Positions 37,870 through 51,080 of a DNA stretch of 64,000 nucleotides are shown in pieces; position 1 is the stretch's first letter, and each line of letters opens with the position of its first letter. Source of the stretch: Gymnothorax reevesii. Taxonomy: Eukaryota; Chordata; Actinopteri; Anguilliformes; Muraenidae. Under the pieces are notes generated by a model. It saw only the letters and a program-made list of their open reading frames with translations. It made no database searches and was not told the origin of the DNA. Both the position numbers and the translations under genes were made by a program. The stretch lies in NCBI GenBank assembly GCA_029721435.1, contig CM056587.1:16278667-16342666 (forward strand), written 5' to 3'.

Positions 37870-40221
37870 CAACTCCAATTCCGAAAATAGTTGGGACAAA
37901 GTGGAAAATGTGAGTAAAATCAAAATGCAATGACTTTCAAATCACACCAGCCAGTATTTTCTTCACAGTAGAATAGAGATAACATAGCAAATGCTGAAAC
38001 TGAGAAATTTTACTATTTTAACCGCAAAATGAGCTCATTTGAAATTTGATGGCTGCAAAAAAATTGGGACAGGGGCCCGTTTACCATGGTGTTGCATCCC
38101 CTCTTAATTTTAACACAGAGTGGAGGTGTCTGGGCATTGTGGAGACACGTTTCTTGAGTTTAGCCATTGGAATGTGATCCCTAATACAGACTTCCAGCTG
38201 CTGGAGAGTTTTGGGTCTCCTTTGACAGATTTTTCTTTTAATTATGCGCCAAATGTTCTCAATCGGTGAAAGATCAGGACTGCAGGCAGGCCAGTTCAGC
38301 ACACAGACTCTTCTACTACGAAGCCATTCTGTTGTAATAGCTGCAGTATGTGGTTTTGCAGAGTTGCATACACTGTTTTGAAATACACTAGGCCTTCCCT
38401 GGAATAGATGTCATCTGGAGGGGAGTATATGTTGCTCTAAAACCTTTACATACCTTTCAGCATTCATGGTGCTTTTTAAAACATGCAAGTGTCCCACACC
38501 ATATGCACTAATGCATCCCCATACCATCAGAGATGCTGGCTTTTGAACTGAACACTGATAACAGGAGGGGTGGTCTTTCTCCTCTTTAGCCCGGAGGACA
38601 CGACACTTGATTTCCAACAAAAATGTCAAATGTGGACTCATCTGACCACAGGACACTTAGCCACTTTGCTACAGTCCATTTTAAATTAGCCTTTGCCCAC
38701 AGAACACGGCGACGCTTCTGGATCATGCTCAACAATGGCTTCCTTTTTGCCTGATAGAGTTTTAGGAGGCATCTGTGGATGGCACGGCGGACTGTGTTTA
38801 CAAACTGTGGGGTCTATTCCGCTTCAACTCAATCAAAGCCCCCCACATTAAAATTTTAATTTTGATAAAATTTTGCACATCTCAAGAGATATGCACTGGC
38901 AGTACTGAGGTCAAATTTTTCAGCTCAATTACTGTTAGTTCCTGAAATTTTGCCTATTTGAGGGAAGAGGGGTAAATTTTAACAAAATCGCCTCAATTTT
39001 GGAGGGAGTTTGAGGGCCTCAGATATGGATTTTCAGAGCTGATAGACCCACAAGTTTCATTTTGTCAGAATAGTTGCTGAACTCTTGGCTTAAGGTACTT
39101 CTCTTTACTCAGTATGTTTAGTTTATCTGTACTCTGGCCTGGAAAAAGTAAAAAACATCAATTGTACTAATTTTTTCAAAATTTAATGCATTTATTATTC
39201 TGTAACTAATTAACATAGAGCCTTGAGACTTGGTATGCAAACTGTTGGTGAATTCTCTGAGGACTACAAAAAATATCAAAATCACGATGGTTGTATTAAA
39301 ATGTTTTAATGACCTTGGAAGATGTCTACAGAATGAAAAGTGCATATTTTGGGTCATTATAGTAGGTATATATCTCAAAAGGGACACAATTGATCAATGT
39401 TATATTTTTAGTGCTTGAAGGCATGGGTCTTGAGTCTAACATATTAAAAAACTGGAGATGTAAAACTATTCCTCATGCCAATCATATTGGTGATTATGAT
39501 TGGCTGATGTAGGGTATTGTTGTATTCCACCACCAGGTGGCAGCAAAACCCAAAAGCATGGCCCAAAAAGATTTGAAATATTTGCCAGCATTGCTGGATT
39601 TGAATTTTGGCCCATATCTCAGCGGTGATGCAGTGGCATCTGAGGGCCCAAAGATCACGGGCATCCAGTAAAGGTCTTAGGCCTTGTCCCTTACGCACAG
39701 AGATTTTTCCAGTTTCTCTGTAACTTTTGATGATGTTATGCACTGTCGATGATGAGACCTCAAAAGCCTTTGCAATTTGACATTGAGGAACATTGTTTTT
39801 AAAGTATTCCACAATTTTTTACGCAAGCCTTCACAGCGTCCGGCCATCTTTACTTCTGAGAGATTCAGCCTCTCTAAGACATCCCTTTTATAGCCAATCA
39901 TGTTACACACCTGATGCCAGTTAACTTAATTACTTGCTAAATGTTATTTCAGCTGATTCTCTTATATATTAATTGCTTATTCAGCCTTTTATTTGCCTGT
40001 GTCCCAACTTTTTTGAGACCTGTAGCAGCCAGAAAATTTGAAATAAGCTAATTTTGTGGATAAAAATTGTGTAAATTGTCTCAGTTTTTAAATGCTATGT
40101 TAAATTTTAAATGCTATGTTCTATCATAAATAACATATTTGCTCATATGATCTGGAAGTCATTGTATTTTGATTGTATTCACAATTTACACTTCGTCCCA
40201 ACTATTTCGGAATTGGGGTTG
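37870..40221 (-). pseudogene. Tc1/mariner-like element B with internal 0.8 kb foreign segment
   Basis: Ends CAACTCCAATTCCGAAA and TTTCGGAATTGGGGTTG, flanked by TA on both sides as expected for Tc1/mariner. The minus-strand transposase is broken: a helix-turn-helix region with SSTVHNIIKSYRETGKISVR near 39690-39790 and a catalytic end with WPACSPDLSPIENIWRIIKR at about 38220-38300. Compared with element C, about 38812-39620 is unrelated sequence in place of a shorter transposase segment. Confidence 0.88.
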
Positions 40222-40223
40222 TA

Positions 40224-40560
40224 TATTCAGGTGCAAGACCATTTAGCGCTTTGTATGTGATTAATAAAAATTTTAAACAAATTCCAAAATTTACGAACAA
40301 CCAGCATAATGAGGCCAGTGCCGGGGTGACATGGGACATAGCTGCTGTCCTTGTCATAAGTCGGGCAGCTGAGTTCTGTACTAGCTGGAGGCGAGACAAT
40401 GTCCAATGGTTGAGCCATGAAAACAGGGCATTACAGTAGTCTAAGCGAGATGAAATGAAAGCATGTATAATACACTCGGTGTCCTTAACCGACAAGGCTG
40501 ATCTTAGTTTTGCAGTGTTGGTAAAGTTGGTAAAAGCAGAACTGAACCAGTTTTTAATGT
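40224..40560 (-). pseudogene. LINE (L2/CR1-type) reverse-transcriptase C-terminal fragment
   Basis: On the minus strand the frame reads FISSRLDYCNALF, LQLVQNSAARLMTRT and LITYKALNGLAPEY, the conserved C-terminal end of L2/CR1-like retrotransposon polymerases. The upstream catalytic part is absent. Element B inserted into this repeat at a TA. Confidence 0.7.
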
Positions 40561-41243
40561 GCTGTTCAAGGATAAAATTTGAATCAAATTAAACCCCAGA
40601 TTTCTTGAAACAGATTCAAGGTAAGGAACTAAAGGCCCTAAGTTAGACTATATTAGATTTAATGACGGCTCCGGGCCAATGTTTAGGACCTCTCTTTTCT
40701 CAGAATTTAACTGGAGAAAGGGTGGAGCCATCATCAGTCTTAGTGCAAACTTATGCACTAATGATTACAACAAATCTGAGATGTCTTTATTCAGTGCCAT
40801 GATTTAAATGGCAAAGTCTAATGCAACCTCAGTGGTTACAAGGTTTAATGGAAAGATGAGGTGGAATGAAGATATATTTGAGCCATCTAAGCAATCACCT
40901 ATCATGTCTTATGTCACTTAACAGTAGTATTTGAACCAAATTATTTGCAGCGTGAGTATTTTGCCCCCGTATCGCCTTCTGTTTATCGTTTGATTCATCA
41001 CTCATTGTCTGCATCATTGCCAGCACCTGTTCCTTGTTTGCACTTGTTTCACCAACTGATTGACATTGTTCCATTGTTTGCTCCGTATATTTTCGCCTAC
41101 CTGTTTCTTTGTTTCTTTTCCAGGTTGTCTTGCGTCTGCCTCATGGTAGTTGCCTTAATTTCCAGCATTTATTTCAGTGCCAGTTTCCAAATTCCTGTAC
41201 TACGTTCATACCTGCGGTGCATTTCCCGACATCACAGATGCTA
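40561..41243. other. no feature seen
   Basis: Nothing supported. Confidence 0.4.
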
Positions 41244-41309
41244 ACTTACATAGTTGGAACCATTGACTGTGAATGGACAAACTATGTAAGTTGCTAACTT
41301 AGTTAGCAA
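41244..41309. repeat. palindrome pair
   Basis: ACTTACATAGTT (41244-41255) pairs with AACTATGTAAGT (41280-41291). An adjoining palindrome TTGCTAACTTAGTTAGCAA follows. They may be an internal part of a short DNA element. Confidence 0.6.
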
Positions 41310-44300
41310 CTACGCTTTTGAGTAACGCAACCCTGGCTGTTCCCCGTTTCCTGCCACCCTTGCTCTGCAACTTTATTTGCCTTGCCCATACTTTGCCCTC
41401 CTTGAAATGATCAGCTCGCTATCAACCCCCTGAAGCTGCTTGATAATGAGCTGATCATTTGAATCACCTGTGCTGGAGCAGGGAGAGCTCTAAAACCTGG
41501 AGGTACTGCATGAGAGGTTTGAGAAGCACTGGGTTAGACCATCGTTACTCATCTGCTTGAATATTCACTAAATGACTGATCCTGGTTTTTCTTCGTTAGT
41601 TTTGTTATTTAGCGGGTTTATACATTGGCCTTCAGTTTTCCTACCTGTCTGTTCTACAACTAATATGAGACTATTATACGAGAACAAAATATAGAAAATT
41701 GTAACAATTACAGAAAATATTGGGGTGTGCAAAAACTTTTGACTGGTAGGGTACTGCAAGTTTTAGAGTATTTTCCATGTTTGACAGCTCTGAGTTTTTT
41801 TTTTTTTAAGATACAGCACCTACAAATAAATTGGTTGACTAAAGCATGGTATAATCCATTTTTCACAATATCTCAAGCTTTATACAATTTGAAACGAATT
41901 GAGGAATGACACTAGTGGCTGGAGTGTTTTTATTGGGGGGGGGGGGGGGGGGGACTGATTACTTGTTCTCCTGTGTTGCCTTTTCTCTCCAGAAGAAAGG
42001 GAGGAACAGCTGCTGAAGGATGGCGCTGAGCTGAGGAGAGCGTGGAAAGTGAACACCAGAGACTGAACCACTGAGGGCAAGAGAATCCCCAGAAAACACC
42101 ACAGAGGATGTTCCCAAGAACAAGAGCCATCGTTAATCGCTGACTGACAGTAATCTCACCTTGACTGCTCCATTAGCACATTTCCTCTTTTGCCCCGAAA
42201 TGCATCGGTGAAGTGGGCCAAATTCACCTCCCCCGCTGCTGTCACGCTTTTACATTAGAAAGGGGTGGGAATTCAAGGCAGAGGGTCCCAAGAGGGGGGG
42301 ATAGTGGTGGTGGTGGTGGGGGGGGGTCAAGTTCTCTGATGTGCTCCCACTTCCTTCAGCCCCAGTCTGACAGGAAATAGAGCTCTGCTCGCCCCAGTCA
42401 CCACGCTGACCTACTTTCAGCTCCACTTCACAAGTGGAAAACAAAAAAAATATAAAGATGTACAAAAAAAAAATCTAGCCGTCCCGAAAGAAAAGTAAGA
42501 TTGAAAACAACAGTGATTGATATTTCATGCTCCAGGTCGATTTCAACACGACCGCAATTGGAATGGAAAAACAGAGTGTGCCGCTTGCCCAGGCCCCCGA
42601 TATCTGTGAGGGCGGCAACACAGAAACATCTGTCGGAAAGACCGTCGTGATCCCAGGGATTGTTCCTTGTTTTTTAACAGTATGAATATCTCTCGAGAAG
42701 TTTCAGCAAATCTGCCCCAGCGGGAGCATCTACACGAGGGACAACTTCCCTGTACCCTTAAGAAGGGTTTCCTGAGTCAAGTACCACCAAAATCATGTAC
42801 CAACATCAATAATCAACACGCTTCAGTCGGTCACAGCCCATAACAATTATCCAAACCTTGCTGAACTAAATTATCAGTGTCCGAGGGGTACATTTTTACG
42901 GAGCCCATGCCGTCGGATCAAGTACTAAGCAGAACTGGCGCAAAGGGACGTCTCATTTATTAAACCTCTCAACACAGTGCCACATTGCTTATAGCCTAAA
43001 ATTCATATCAAACATCAATCACATAACCTCCAGCTGTTTAACTGAGATGCATAGTACTTAATGTCTGGGTAGTCATGAATTAATTAGGCCCCAGACACCC
43101 TGGGGTATACAAAAGATGGGGCAGTCGGAATACAGCTGTATTGAGTTTCAAACTCTTGATCCAGAGCTGGATAAAGCAGTTTCTATACTCCTCATAATGC
43201 CTGAATCCGAACCTGAACTGGTCATGCAGCAACTGCTCAAAGTCTCAAATCAGTTTTCTCATGTAGGGTAAAACAGCAAAACGCAGACCAGCGTAGCTCC
43301 GCCACCACTTAGCTGAGACAGTAGTCTGAAAAAGTCATTTATCGACATTCGATGACTGAAACAGCAGAGGAACAAATTAACTTCAGAAAAATATATAATC
43401 TTTCATGTTTGACTTTAAATCCTGGGAATTGCTCGAGCAGATGTGGCTACTGAAAAGTGAATAAGAAGGTTAGCTGTTCTTGCCCTCTTTCAGACAGAGG
43501 GCAGAAGATTTCAGAAAAACCAGGAACAGTCTTCACTATAAAATTCTGTATAGCTGTTCAGGGTCTCACTCTGCCCACCTCCATCTTGCCTCAGGAAACA
43601 TCCCCAGGTGCGAAATCTTCATAAAACACGCTAAAATTGCTCAGGTGAGGTTTCGTGTGATTTTATTTTGGTTGAAAGCCTCTGGCACATAAACCTTGTG
43701 CGGGGGTTGGCCACATGTACGCCCTTGACCTTTGCCTCCTTATCTTCCTTATTAAATCAGGTACAGCTTCCCAACCTCCCTGAGATCATTAGCGTGATGA
43801 ACAGACCGGATGCTCCTTCGTTTTTCCATCCCCCTGCCTCTCTCTCCCGACCCTCTCTGGGGAGACCTGGGTCAAGCCCGTCCCAACTCATTCCATGAAA
43901 TTCGCCGTTCTATATTCTCATGACTCCTCCGCCGTTATTTCACCCTCCTGGAATTTTTTGCATGAGACAAAGAGAGATTGAAGTTGCAAGTTTATTTGTG
44001 CTTCGGCAACATACTTTGAGAATTTTGAAGGGAGCTGGACATTGTCTAAACGGCTGCACTGCAGCACCTGAGGAGTTCGCTGATGAACACGATAACAATT
44101 TCAGGCTTCTTGCATAATTATTCCTTTAACTGGCTGCACAACCTTTTGGTAGAGCACATTTTGAGTTGTTGTACATTATTACTTCTGCCAAGGAGGTTAT
44201 GTTTTAGAGCCATCTTGAAATCCTATGATGCAGATAAATTAATTTTCATATGAGCCATGAGCCTGTGGTGCCTTGGTGAAGGTTTGCGCTCTTGGAGTGC

Positions 44301-44804
44301 CTCTATTTGAAAGATGCATTGAACTTAACTTAATTTTTTCTGGTTAATATACCTGAACCGGTTGTCAGAGATGGCTTAATAAGGTTGAGTTAAGTTAAAC
44401 ATATCTTTCAATTAGATTCAGCAACTCAAAATGTGCTCCACCAAAAGGTTGAAGCAGTTAAAGGGTTAAGGTGGAGCAATCATGCCTGTTATATGTGATG
44501 CCTGAAATCTGCGTCGTAGGGAGATGGGGTGAGCTCCATCACCTTTGTGTGCTGGCATGTACAGTACACTCATGTGTGTTGGCATGTACTGTACAGTACA
44601 TTCATGTGTGTATGCCTTTGCATGTACAGTACATCCATGTTTCTGTGTGTTTTTACATGTACAGTACATGCATGTGTGTATTTGTTACAGGGTGGCCGAT
44701 AGCCTCTGGGAACTTCAGTTGCTCAAGCCTCAAGTGTAGCCAAATATAATCAAAGCTCTTATTCATTTAAATAAAAAATGCGTAGATTTCATACCTAAAT
44801 ATTA
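41310..44804. other. no gene; G-tracts at 41935-41953 and about 42295-42327
   Basis: A run of 19 G and a GGGGG/GGT-rich stretch stand out. The part at 41400-41530 (GATCATTTGAATCACCTGTG, GGAGCAGGGAGAGC) resembles a common fish interspersed repeat. Near 44188 there is an inverted relative of the 9645 motif. A TACAGTACA-rich run lies at 44560-44670. Confidence 0.45.
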
Positions 44805-45200
44805 CAACCCCAAATCTAAAAAAAAGTTGGAATGCTGTGTAATAAAAACAGAATGCAATGACACGCAAAGCTCATAAACTGACATTTTATTTACAATACA
44901 ACACAGACAACATATCAGATGTTAATAGTGAGACCATTACATTTGACCATTACATGAAAAATATTATTAGCTCATTTTGAATTAGATGGCAGCAGCACAT
45001 GTCAAAGAAGTTGGGACAGGGCCATGTCTACCATTGTTTAGTCTCTTCTCTACCTTAAACAACAATCAGTAAACGTCTGGGAAGTGAACAGACCAACCGC
45101 TGGAGTTTTGGGAGAGGAATGTTGTCCCACTCTTGTCAGATGTAGGATTCCAGCTGCTCAACAGTCCTGGGTCTTCTGTGCCGGATTTTTTTGTTTTATG
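44805..45200 (-). pseudogene. Tc1/mariner-like element D, truncated
   Basis: Starts CAACCCCAAATCTAAAAA after a TA and follows the family's terminal repeat and the 3' end of the transposase (minus strand). It ends abruptly near 45200, where TTACGACCCCTGTGG begins something unrelated. Confidence 0.75.
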
Positions 45201-45897
45201 ATTGTTACGACCCCTGTGGTACATTTGCAAGTCAATGCTCTCAAATCTGTTATCTTTGCTTTTCTCTGGTTCGTCTGAGGTCTGACACTTCAGTTTCTGG
45301 TTCACCCCTTGAAAAAGCGCGGTCTAGCCCTACACTGCAACAGAGGCAAATTAACTGGAAATTTCTTACTATACAAGCATAAGTGAAAATAAGAATGATT
45401 GCCAGCGCTGAAGCAATGTGAGAGATTTTGAACCCTTTGCAGTTACCACTTACCATTCTCCATTTCAGATGGGAGAGCATAAGTACTATTTTGCGGGTGT
45501 TTGTTTGCGTTTAGCTGATGGCTGGCAAGTAGAGGTGATAATAAAATAAGATCATATTATCAGCCTTGACCCACAAATTAAAGTCACTACCCTTGGAACA
45601 TTTCTGAAAAGTTACTCAAGCAATGATCATTAATTTGATAGCCAGTGTTTTCTTTTTGAAACGCCCAGATGACATTTCAAAATTGTTCACAAGTTCAGTA
45701 TTTTACCACCTTTCATATCACCAATGGCCACTTACCACTCACCAATCCTAAAATTGCCCCAAAATAATAATTAAAAAATTCTACAGTCACGCAGTGATCT
45801 AAATTATTATATGCTGTAACACAAGTGAGATTAGCTTGAATGTGAAGTACCCTTAAATGCATTCAAAATGCTTTGTACAGGCAATCCCTCATTCTAA

Positions 45898-45900
<3 letters not shown>

Positions 45901-45940
<40 letters not shown>
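45901..45940. repeat. TA microsatellite
   Basis: Nearly pure TA repeats followed by a T-run. Confidence 0.9.
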
Positions 45941-45947
<7 letters not shown>

Positions 45948-46199
45948 TTATAAAGACTACTGACTATATTTCGAGAAAATGAAAGACTTAAGCTAATTTC
46001 TGAGTATTTGAAAATAAGCAAAAAACATACTCAATTTATCACATTACTATGATTAATTACAGCTGAGCATAATTCAACAAAAAATATAGCAGTAGGTCAC
46101 CCTAACACCTGAAAAAACAGTGATATGATTTCACTGAGTGATACCGCCCACCTCTCAGAACATATACAGTGCTGGTTACTATACGTTTCAGCACCTGCC

Positions 46200-46720
46200 T
46201 GTTTGGAATAACAGTTTAATCTCGCGCAATGCAGCCAGGAAAGTGTCGGAGCGGATTTACGGCGGAAATACGGAGCAGTGTCAACACTGTTCTTCCCACT
46301 GTCACGGCACCCGCCGAGTCACTCTGGGGCTGTCTGCTTCTCCTCCAAATTCCTTCTGTTTCAGGGAGCCGCTCCAAGTGGTAGTTGCTGGCTGCAAATA
46401 ACGTTTCCTCTCCATCCCCTTTAAGGACCCTCCTGGGCTTCGGAGGACAGTTCTGGAAAATTCTCCCCCCGCTGCGAAACTGCAGACACGGAGCCAGCTG
46501 GGAGACGTGAGAACCTCCGTAGGTGGCAGCTCTGGGGCGGTCATAATCACTCCAGTGTTGGACAGCTGCACTGGCCCCCGCTCTGCGACCCCACCCACCC
46601 ACCCGCGACATCGTTATGGAAACAACCGTGCAACCTCTCCCTCTCTCGGCTGAATTCACGCTCTCCCGCCAGCCACACCCCCAGTGTTACAACAGAGCAA
46701 TGCGCTGTGAAATGTCCCGT
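46200..46720. promoter_or_regulatory. CpG-rich block, possible promoter
   Basis: About 500 bases of GC-rich sequence with many CpGs stand out from AT-rich surroundings. No signal peptide or confident exon is seen on either strand. It could be a CpG-island promoter of the collagen gene or of an unseen neighbour, or a GC-rich repeat. Confidence 0.4.
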
Positions 46721-48325
46721 TGACAGGGTCACTAATGCCCACAGTTGGAAAGGCCATGCATCAGAAAGCTCTAGAACAGGCATACTCACTCTTATTCAGA
46801 ACGAGGCGGTGCAAATGCAGGCTTTCATTAAAATCATGCAGCTGCACTCCTAATTCTACAAATCAACCCCTTAGCATTTTTGCTAAAGACCTTGATTAAT
46901 CAAATCCAGCGCGTAACTGCATGATTCCAAAGAAAGCTTCCACACCAGCTAATTCTAGATAAGAGCGAGTAGCCCTGCTTGAGAAGCTGATCAGGTGAGT
47001 ATCAAGACCGGTAAACATTCCTGCAGGAGGTGAGAGAGAGGGTGCGGCTCTCATTTCCAAGACCTCATTGATGAGACCTACTCAAGTTTCTCACCAGCTA
47101 CTACTGCTCACCTGTCTCACTACCCACCTCAGCTGCCCACCCAAAACACTCAGGGTATCAGAATGTATGAAAAATCAACTGCTATGGAGATGGAGGGTGA
47201 TGCAGATCCCCGTTTAACACCCCTTCCAGACATGTTGTGAGGTATATCATTGCCTGTGCATAGTACTAGTTAACTAGTTAATTCAGCTGATATGGTCAAA
47301 ATACTGGGGAGGACATTTACTTCACAGTTTTCATCGAGACACCGTAGGAGCCAGAGACAGGCCTTGAAGCCACAAAATACCACCAATGAGCTTTAAAACA
47401 TCCGTTGAGTGTTTGTGTTTGTGTTCACATGGACGTTACTGCTGCATCCAGGTGCTCAATACTCATTTTCACAAATAGCTTTCACCTTAAATTTGATGTT
47501 TACTGAGCTGTTGAAACCAGGTCAGGGTTTTCATGGTGTCGTTAGTCGCTCAGCTTGAGTTCTCAAAGTTAGGCCCAAATTTCGTGTAAGTGTTTACAGG
47601 GACATTGACCAAGTACATAATGGTAGCGTAACGTTACTAGCAGCTGCCTTGGCAGAACAAATGAGATCTGCCCATTTCGGTCCAACATCAAATCAAAAAA
47701 TCTCCTATGAGACCGAGCGTGGCCACAGATGCATTTATCCCATGATATAACAGCTGCAGAGACGCACGGCTCCAATCGCACTGGAAAACTGCATTTCATT
47801 TGCACAGTGAGAAATTACAATTCGATCCCATTTGAGGGCTGGGAAAATTTCTTTCATATGGGAAAAATAATATCACTTGAAATCCCTTATTAAGTACGCT
47901 ATAATGCCAAATTTTTCACACAATGAGATCAAGAAGTGCAGGAATTCCAGCGTTGGGCACAGAAGGCTGTGAACGATTTATCATGTATTTGTCCACAAGC
48001 TCAAATCAGTCAATAGCCGTCAAACTCAGTGTTCCCCAGTGTTTTCCCTCTCCGTGGAGCACAGCACCAAGAACCTGAAATTAGTTGTGTGCCACCTAAT
48101 GCAAACCTGATGCAGCAAAATAAGGCCATGGCTGGTGCTCAAGTGTGCTTAAGGCAGAATGTGACAAATACCCAGATCTTCCTGGTGTGTCCATCGGAGC
48201 AGTTGGGGAAACACTGGTCTGTCAGACAGCCAGTTAACTAAATCTGTCAGTTACTCTCAGTCAGCGGCTAAATCAGTCAGCCCCCATTTTACAGGACAAG
48301 TAACCTAGTTCAAATAGTCGGTTAA
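46721..48325. other. no feature seen
   Basis: Nothing supported; a diffuse interspersed repeat may cover 46775-46990. Confidence 0.4.
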
Positions 48326-48760
48326 GGGGTGGTCACACATATGTTAAACAACGTAGTTAAGTGTAGTGGAAGCCTCCATAGCGATCCATCGCTCTCTGTA
48401 GAAATAAATTGGGCATTATTGTGAGAAAATCGTACGCGCCGTTTATCCGTTCGACGTGTTCAAAAGATAGCCACGGAAGCAGGCATTTTTAACATAGCAG
48501 TAACTTCGTTTAATGTAGTCACACATAACAACCGTAGCCTACTGTAGCCAAACGTAGCGTACCTCGTAATCAACAAATTTTGTGTGAATCTACTGGCAAC
48601 TAAAGGCTACTACATTGCATTATGGCTGTCGGTATACTCACTACGTCTTTAACTTACCTTAACCTAGTTAAACGTATTTCAACGTACGTCTGCGTAGTCT
48701 GGGCTATGGTAATCCCCCCTACAGATAGCTATGTAGGCCAACGTAGGTGTGACCCCCCAC
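48326..48760. mobile_element. MITE, ends GGGGTGGTCACACATA / CGTAGGTGTGACCCCCC
   Basis: Imperfect inverted ends of about 17 bases enclose 400 bases rich in ACGTA motifs. No reading frame. Confidence 0.65.
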
Positions 48761-50780
48761 ATTACAGTCAGTCAGACAGCTGCTTTCATTAACCCAGCTG
48801 CAAGCACTAAAATTTCTCAGTGATTTTGTTTTCATAAAATGTGACAAACAGCGCTGGCTGTGTAGGGAAGTAAATTTGACTGGTCTGCGGCCAATCAGAA
48901 AAAGGAGACGAGAGAGAGACTGAGTTGAACAACAAAATTTGCAGGGATGAGACAAGGTCCAGGCTGTTTTGGTAACACTGCCAGTGCTGAACAGTCAGAG
49001 AGAATGAGGTGAATGGAGAGAACTATCAGGGCCCAATATATATATAGTTGGAGCCATAGTGTGGCATATGGAACAGGGACTGGACTTGTAATTTAAATGG
49101 TAAAACTGCTGTTGAACCCTTGGGCAGAGTACATGACCTAAATTGATTCAGGATGTGTTGAACAGCATAAAGGGCGCAGTGATACAGTAAGTTGCTCAGG
49201 AGAAAGTCGGACTTAAATGCAAGTAATGTAATAACTGTAAGAGATGTTAACCGCCCTGTCAGAACCAACCGCATATGACTGTGTACAAAAACATTGTGGC
49301 ATGTATAATTGAGTGACTGATAACACATGACAGGCCTAATCCATACTGGGTTTTAGGAAGCCACACTTTAAAACCTACACCCGTGAGACCACAGGGAGGC
49401 ACCATCCATTATTACTGCTCTCAATGGTCTGTTTCCCATCAGAGATACATGACAGGGGCGGAGCTCACTGCCATACTCAGAGGAATCACACAAACAGAAC
49501 AGTTACTGCATGATATGCAGTGCAGTAGAGAGGGTAGAGAGAGGGTACTGAGTGTACAACCGATATAGGCTATGAGTATGATTAACATAAAGGATACATC
49601 TGTTTTAAAATAATTCTACTAAAAAATACAGAAGATCCAAGTGCCTCTGAAATGCTTCATGTCACACAAAACAAACTCTCCCAAGGCAAGGCTGTTGCTT
49701 ATTTCTTTTTCCCCTGGCTCTAAAATGATATTGTTAATTTTGTTGCATGATGAACTTTCAACTCTGTAACTCCCCTGAGCACATTAATGCTTAAATCGCA
49801 GTGAAAACACAGTCCATGGCAAAGAAAAAAAAAATCCATAACTAACCAATGCAGTGAACTCATGCAATGGGCACCTGATTCACTCAAACCCCAAACCACA
49901 GCCATTATTCTTCAAAAAACTTTGGGATGATAAGTGACAATAACCTTCAACTCTGACCATTATTTTGAATATGACTATGAAACAATAATTAATACAAAAA
50001 AAAAAAAAAAAAGGCTCCGCATTCCGTCACGCTCTTATTATTTAGCCAAAGTGAACACCAAGTGCAACGTTGGTTAAATCAGTATGGCTTAGCGCTGTAG
50101 CAAGCTACCTCAGTGCCACTCTCATAACTAAGTTAACATTCCTTAGCTACCAAGCTAGCATGCAAACTGAACCTTTCCATAACTGAGACATTAGTTTGAC
50201 ATCTAGCGAGCTAACATTACATAACTAATCTTTTGACTGCAAATTTAAAAACTATGGCTCGTTCAAATGCAAATGTCTGTGACTCAGAGACTGACGGGGT
50301 ATCATAGCGATGGAGTTCGCTTCATGCTAGCATGATAGGAATTAGCATTAAGGAGCTAATGGAAATAACATTTTTTTCTACGAAGTTACGAGATTCAGCT
50401 CGAAAATAAGCAGAATCTTATAGTCTAGGTCGTGTCATGAAAGTTATGAAACTTGTTGAGTAAATTTTGGGTTTGTTTCTTGCTAAAGCTCACAACAAAC
50501 ACATGATTTACTGAATTCATTTCATAACTTTCATAACTCACATCCACTCCTGTAAGATCCTTTATTTCTCCAACGATCCTGTATGAGGCAAGAGGGCATG
50601 GTTTTCATGGCCTCAGTAAATGACTACAGGGTGACTGTACAAACTCTGCAGGTCACGTAGCCTGTCTTCAGTAATTGCTGAAAAATGGAGACCTCCATCC
50701 TTTAGATTTCACTCATGTACCACCACCCCAGCCTCCACCAGTTTAGATCCGCTTCATGTGCTCAAGGGATTTAGTTTAAT
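48761..50780. other. no gene; A-run near 49996
   Basis: Nothing supported beyond simple runs. Confidence 0.4.
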
Positions 50781-51080
50781 GGTATCTCCCCGAATGATAG
50801 TCGGGAGATACTATGGCTTAGTTTCGCGCCCGTAGAGATTTTCTGTACTAGGCTCTGGAGGCTTCAATCTTTATATGATTATTTTTCTAAATTTGCATAG
50901 TCAAACATGTTTTTCCACAATGCTCAAGATCAATTTTTCAGCAAATTACGACATCCAATATGGCCGCCGGCGGCCAAGAGTAAAAAAGGTAACATAGCGA
51001 TTGTAAAAACTTGCAAGGGATCTCTGATTGGGATCGGAGAAATACACGACTCCGTCCCTGTGGCGACTGAGTTATCTAGT
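50781..51080 (-). repeat. repeat unit R, inverted copy
   Basis: Reverse complement of the unit at 53547-53812. Shared blocks include GTCGTGTAT, AATCAGAGATC, GCGGCCATATTGGA, ATGCAAATTTAGAAAAA and CTCCAGAGCCT. No reading frame of note. Confidence 0.75.

Noticed and set aside
46216..46659. 147-codon minus-strand frame as first collagen exon
   Set aside because: No signal peptide, no 7S motif and no convincing donor in phase with e1; long frames are common in GC-rich DNA.
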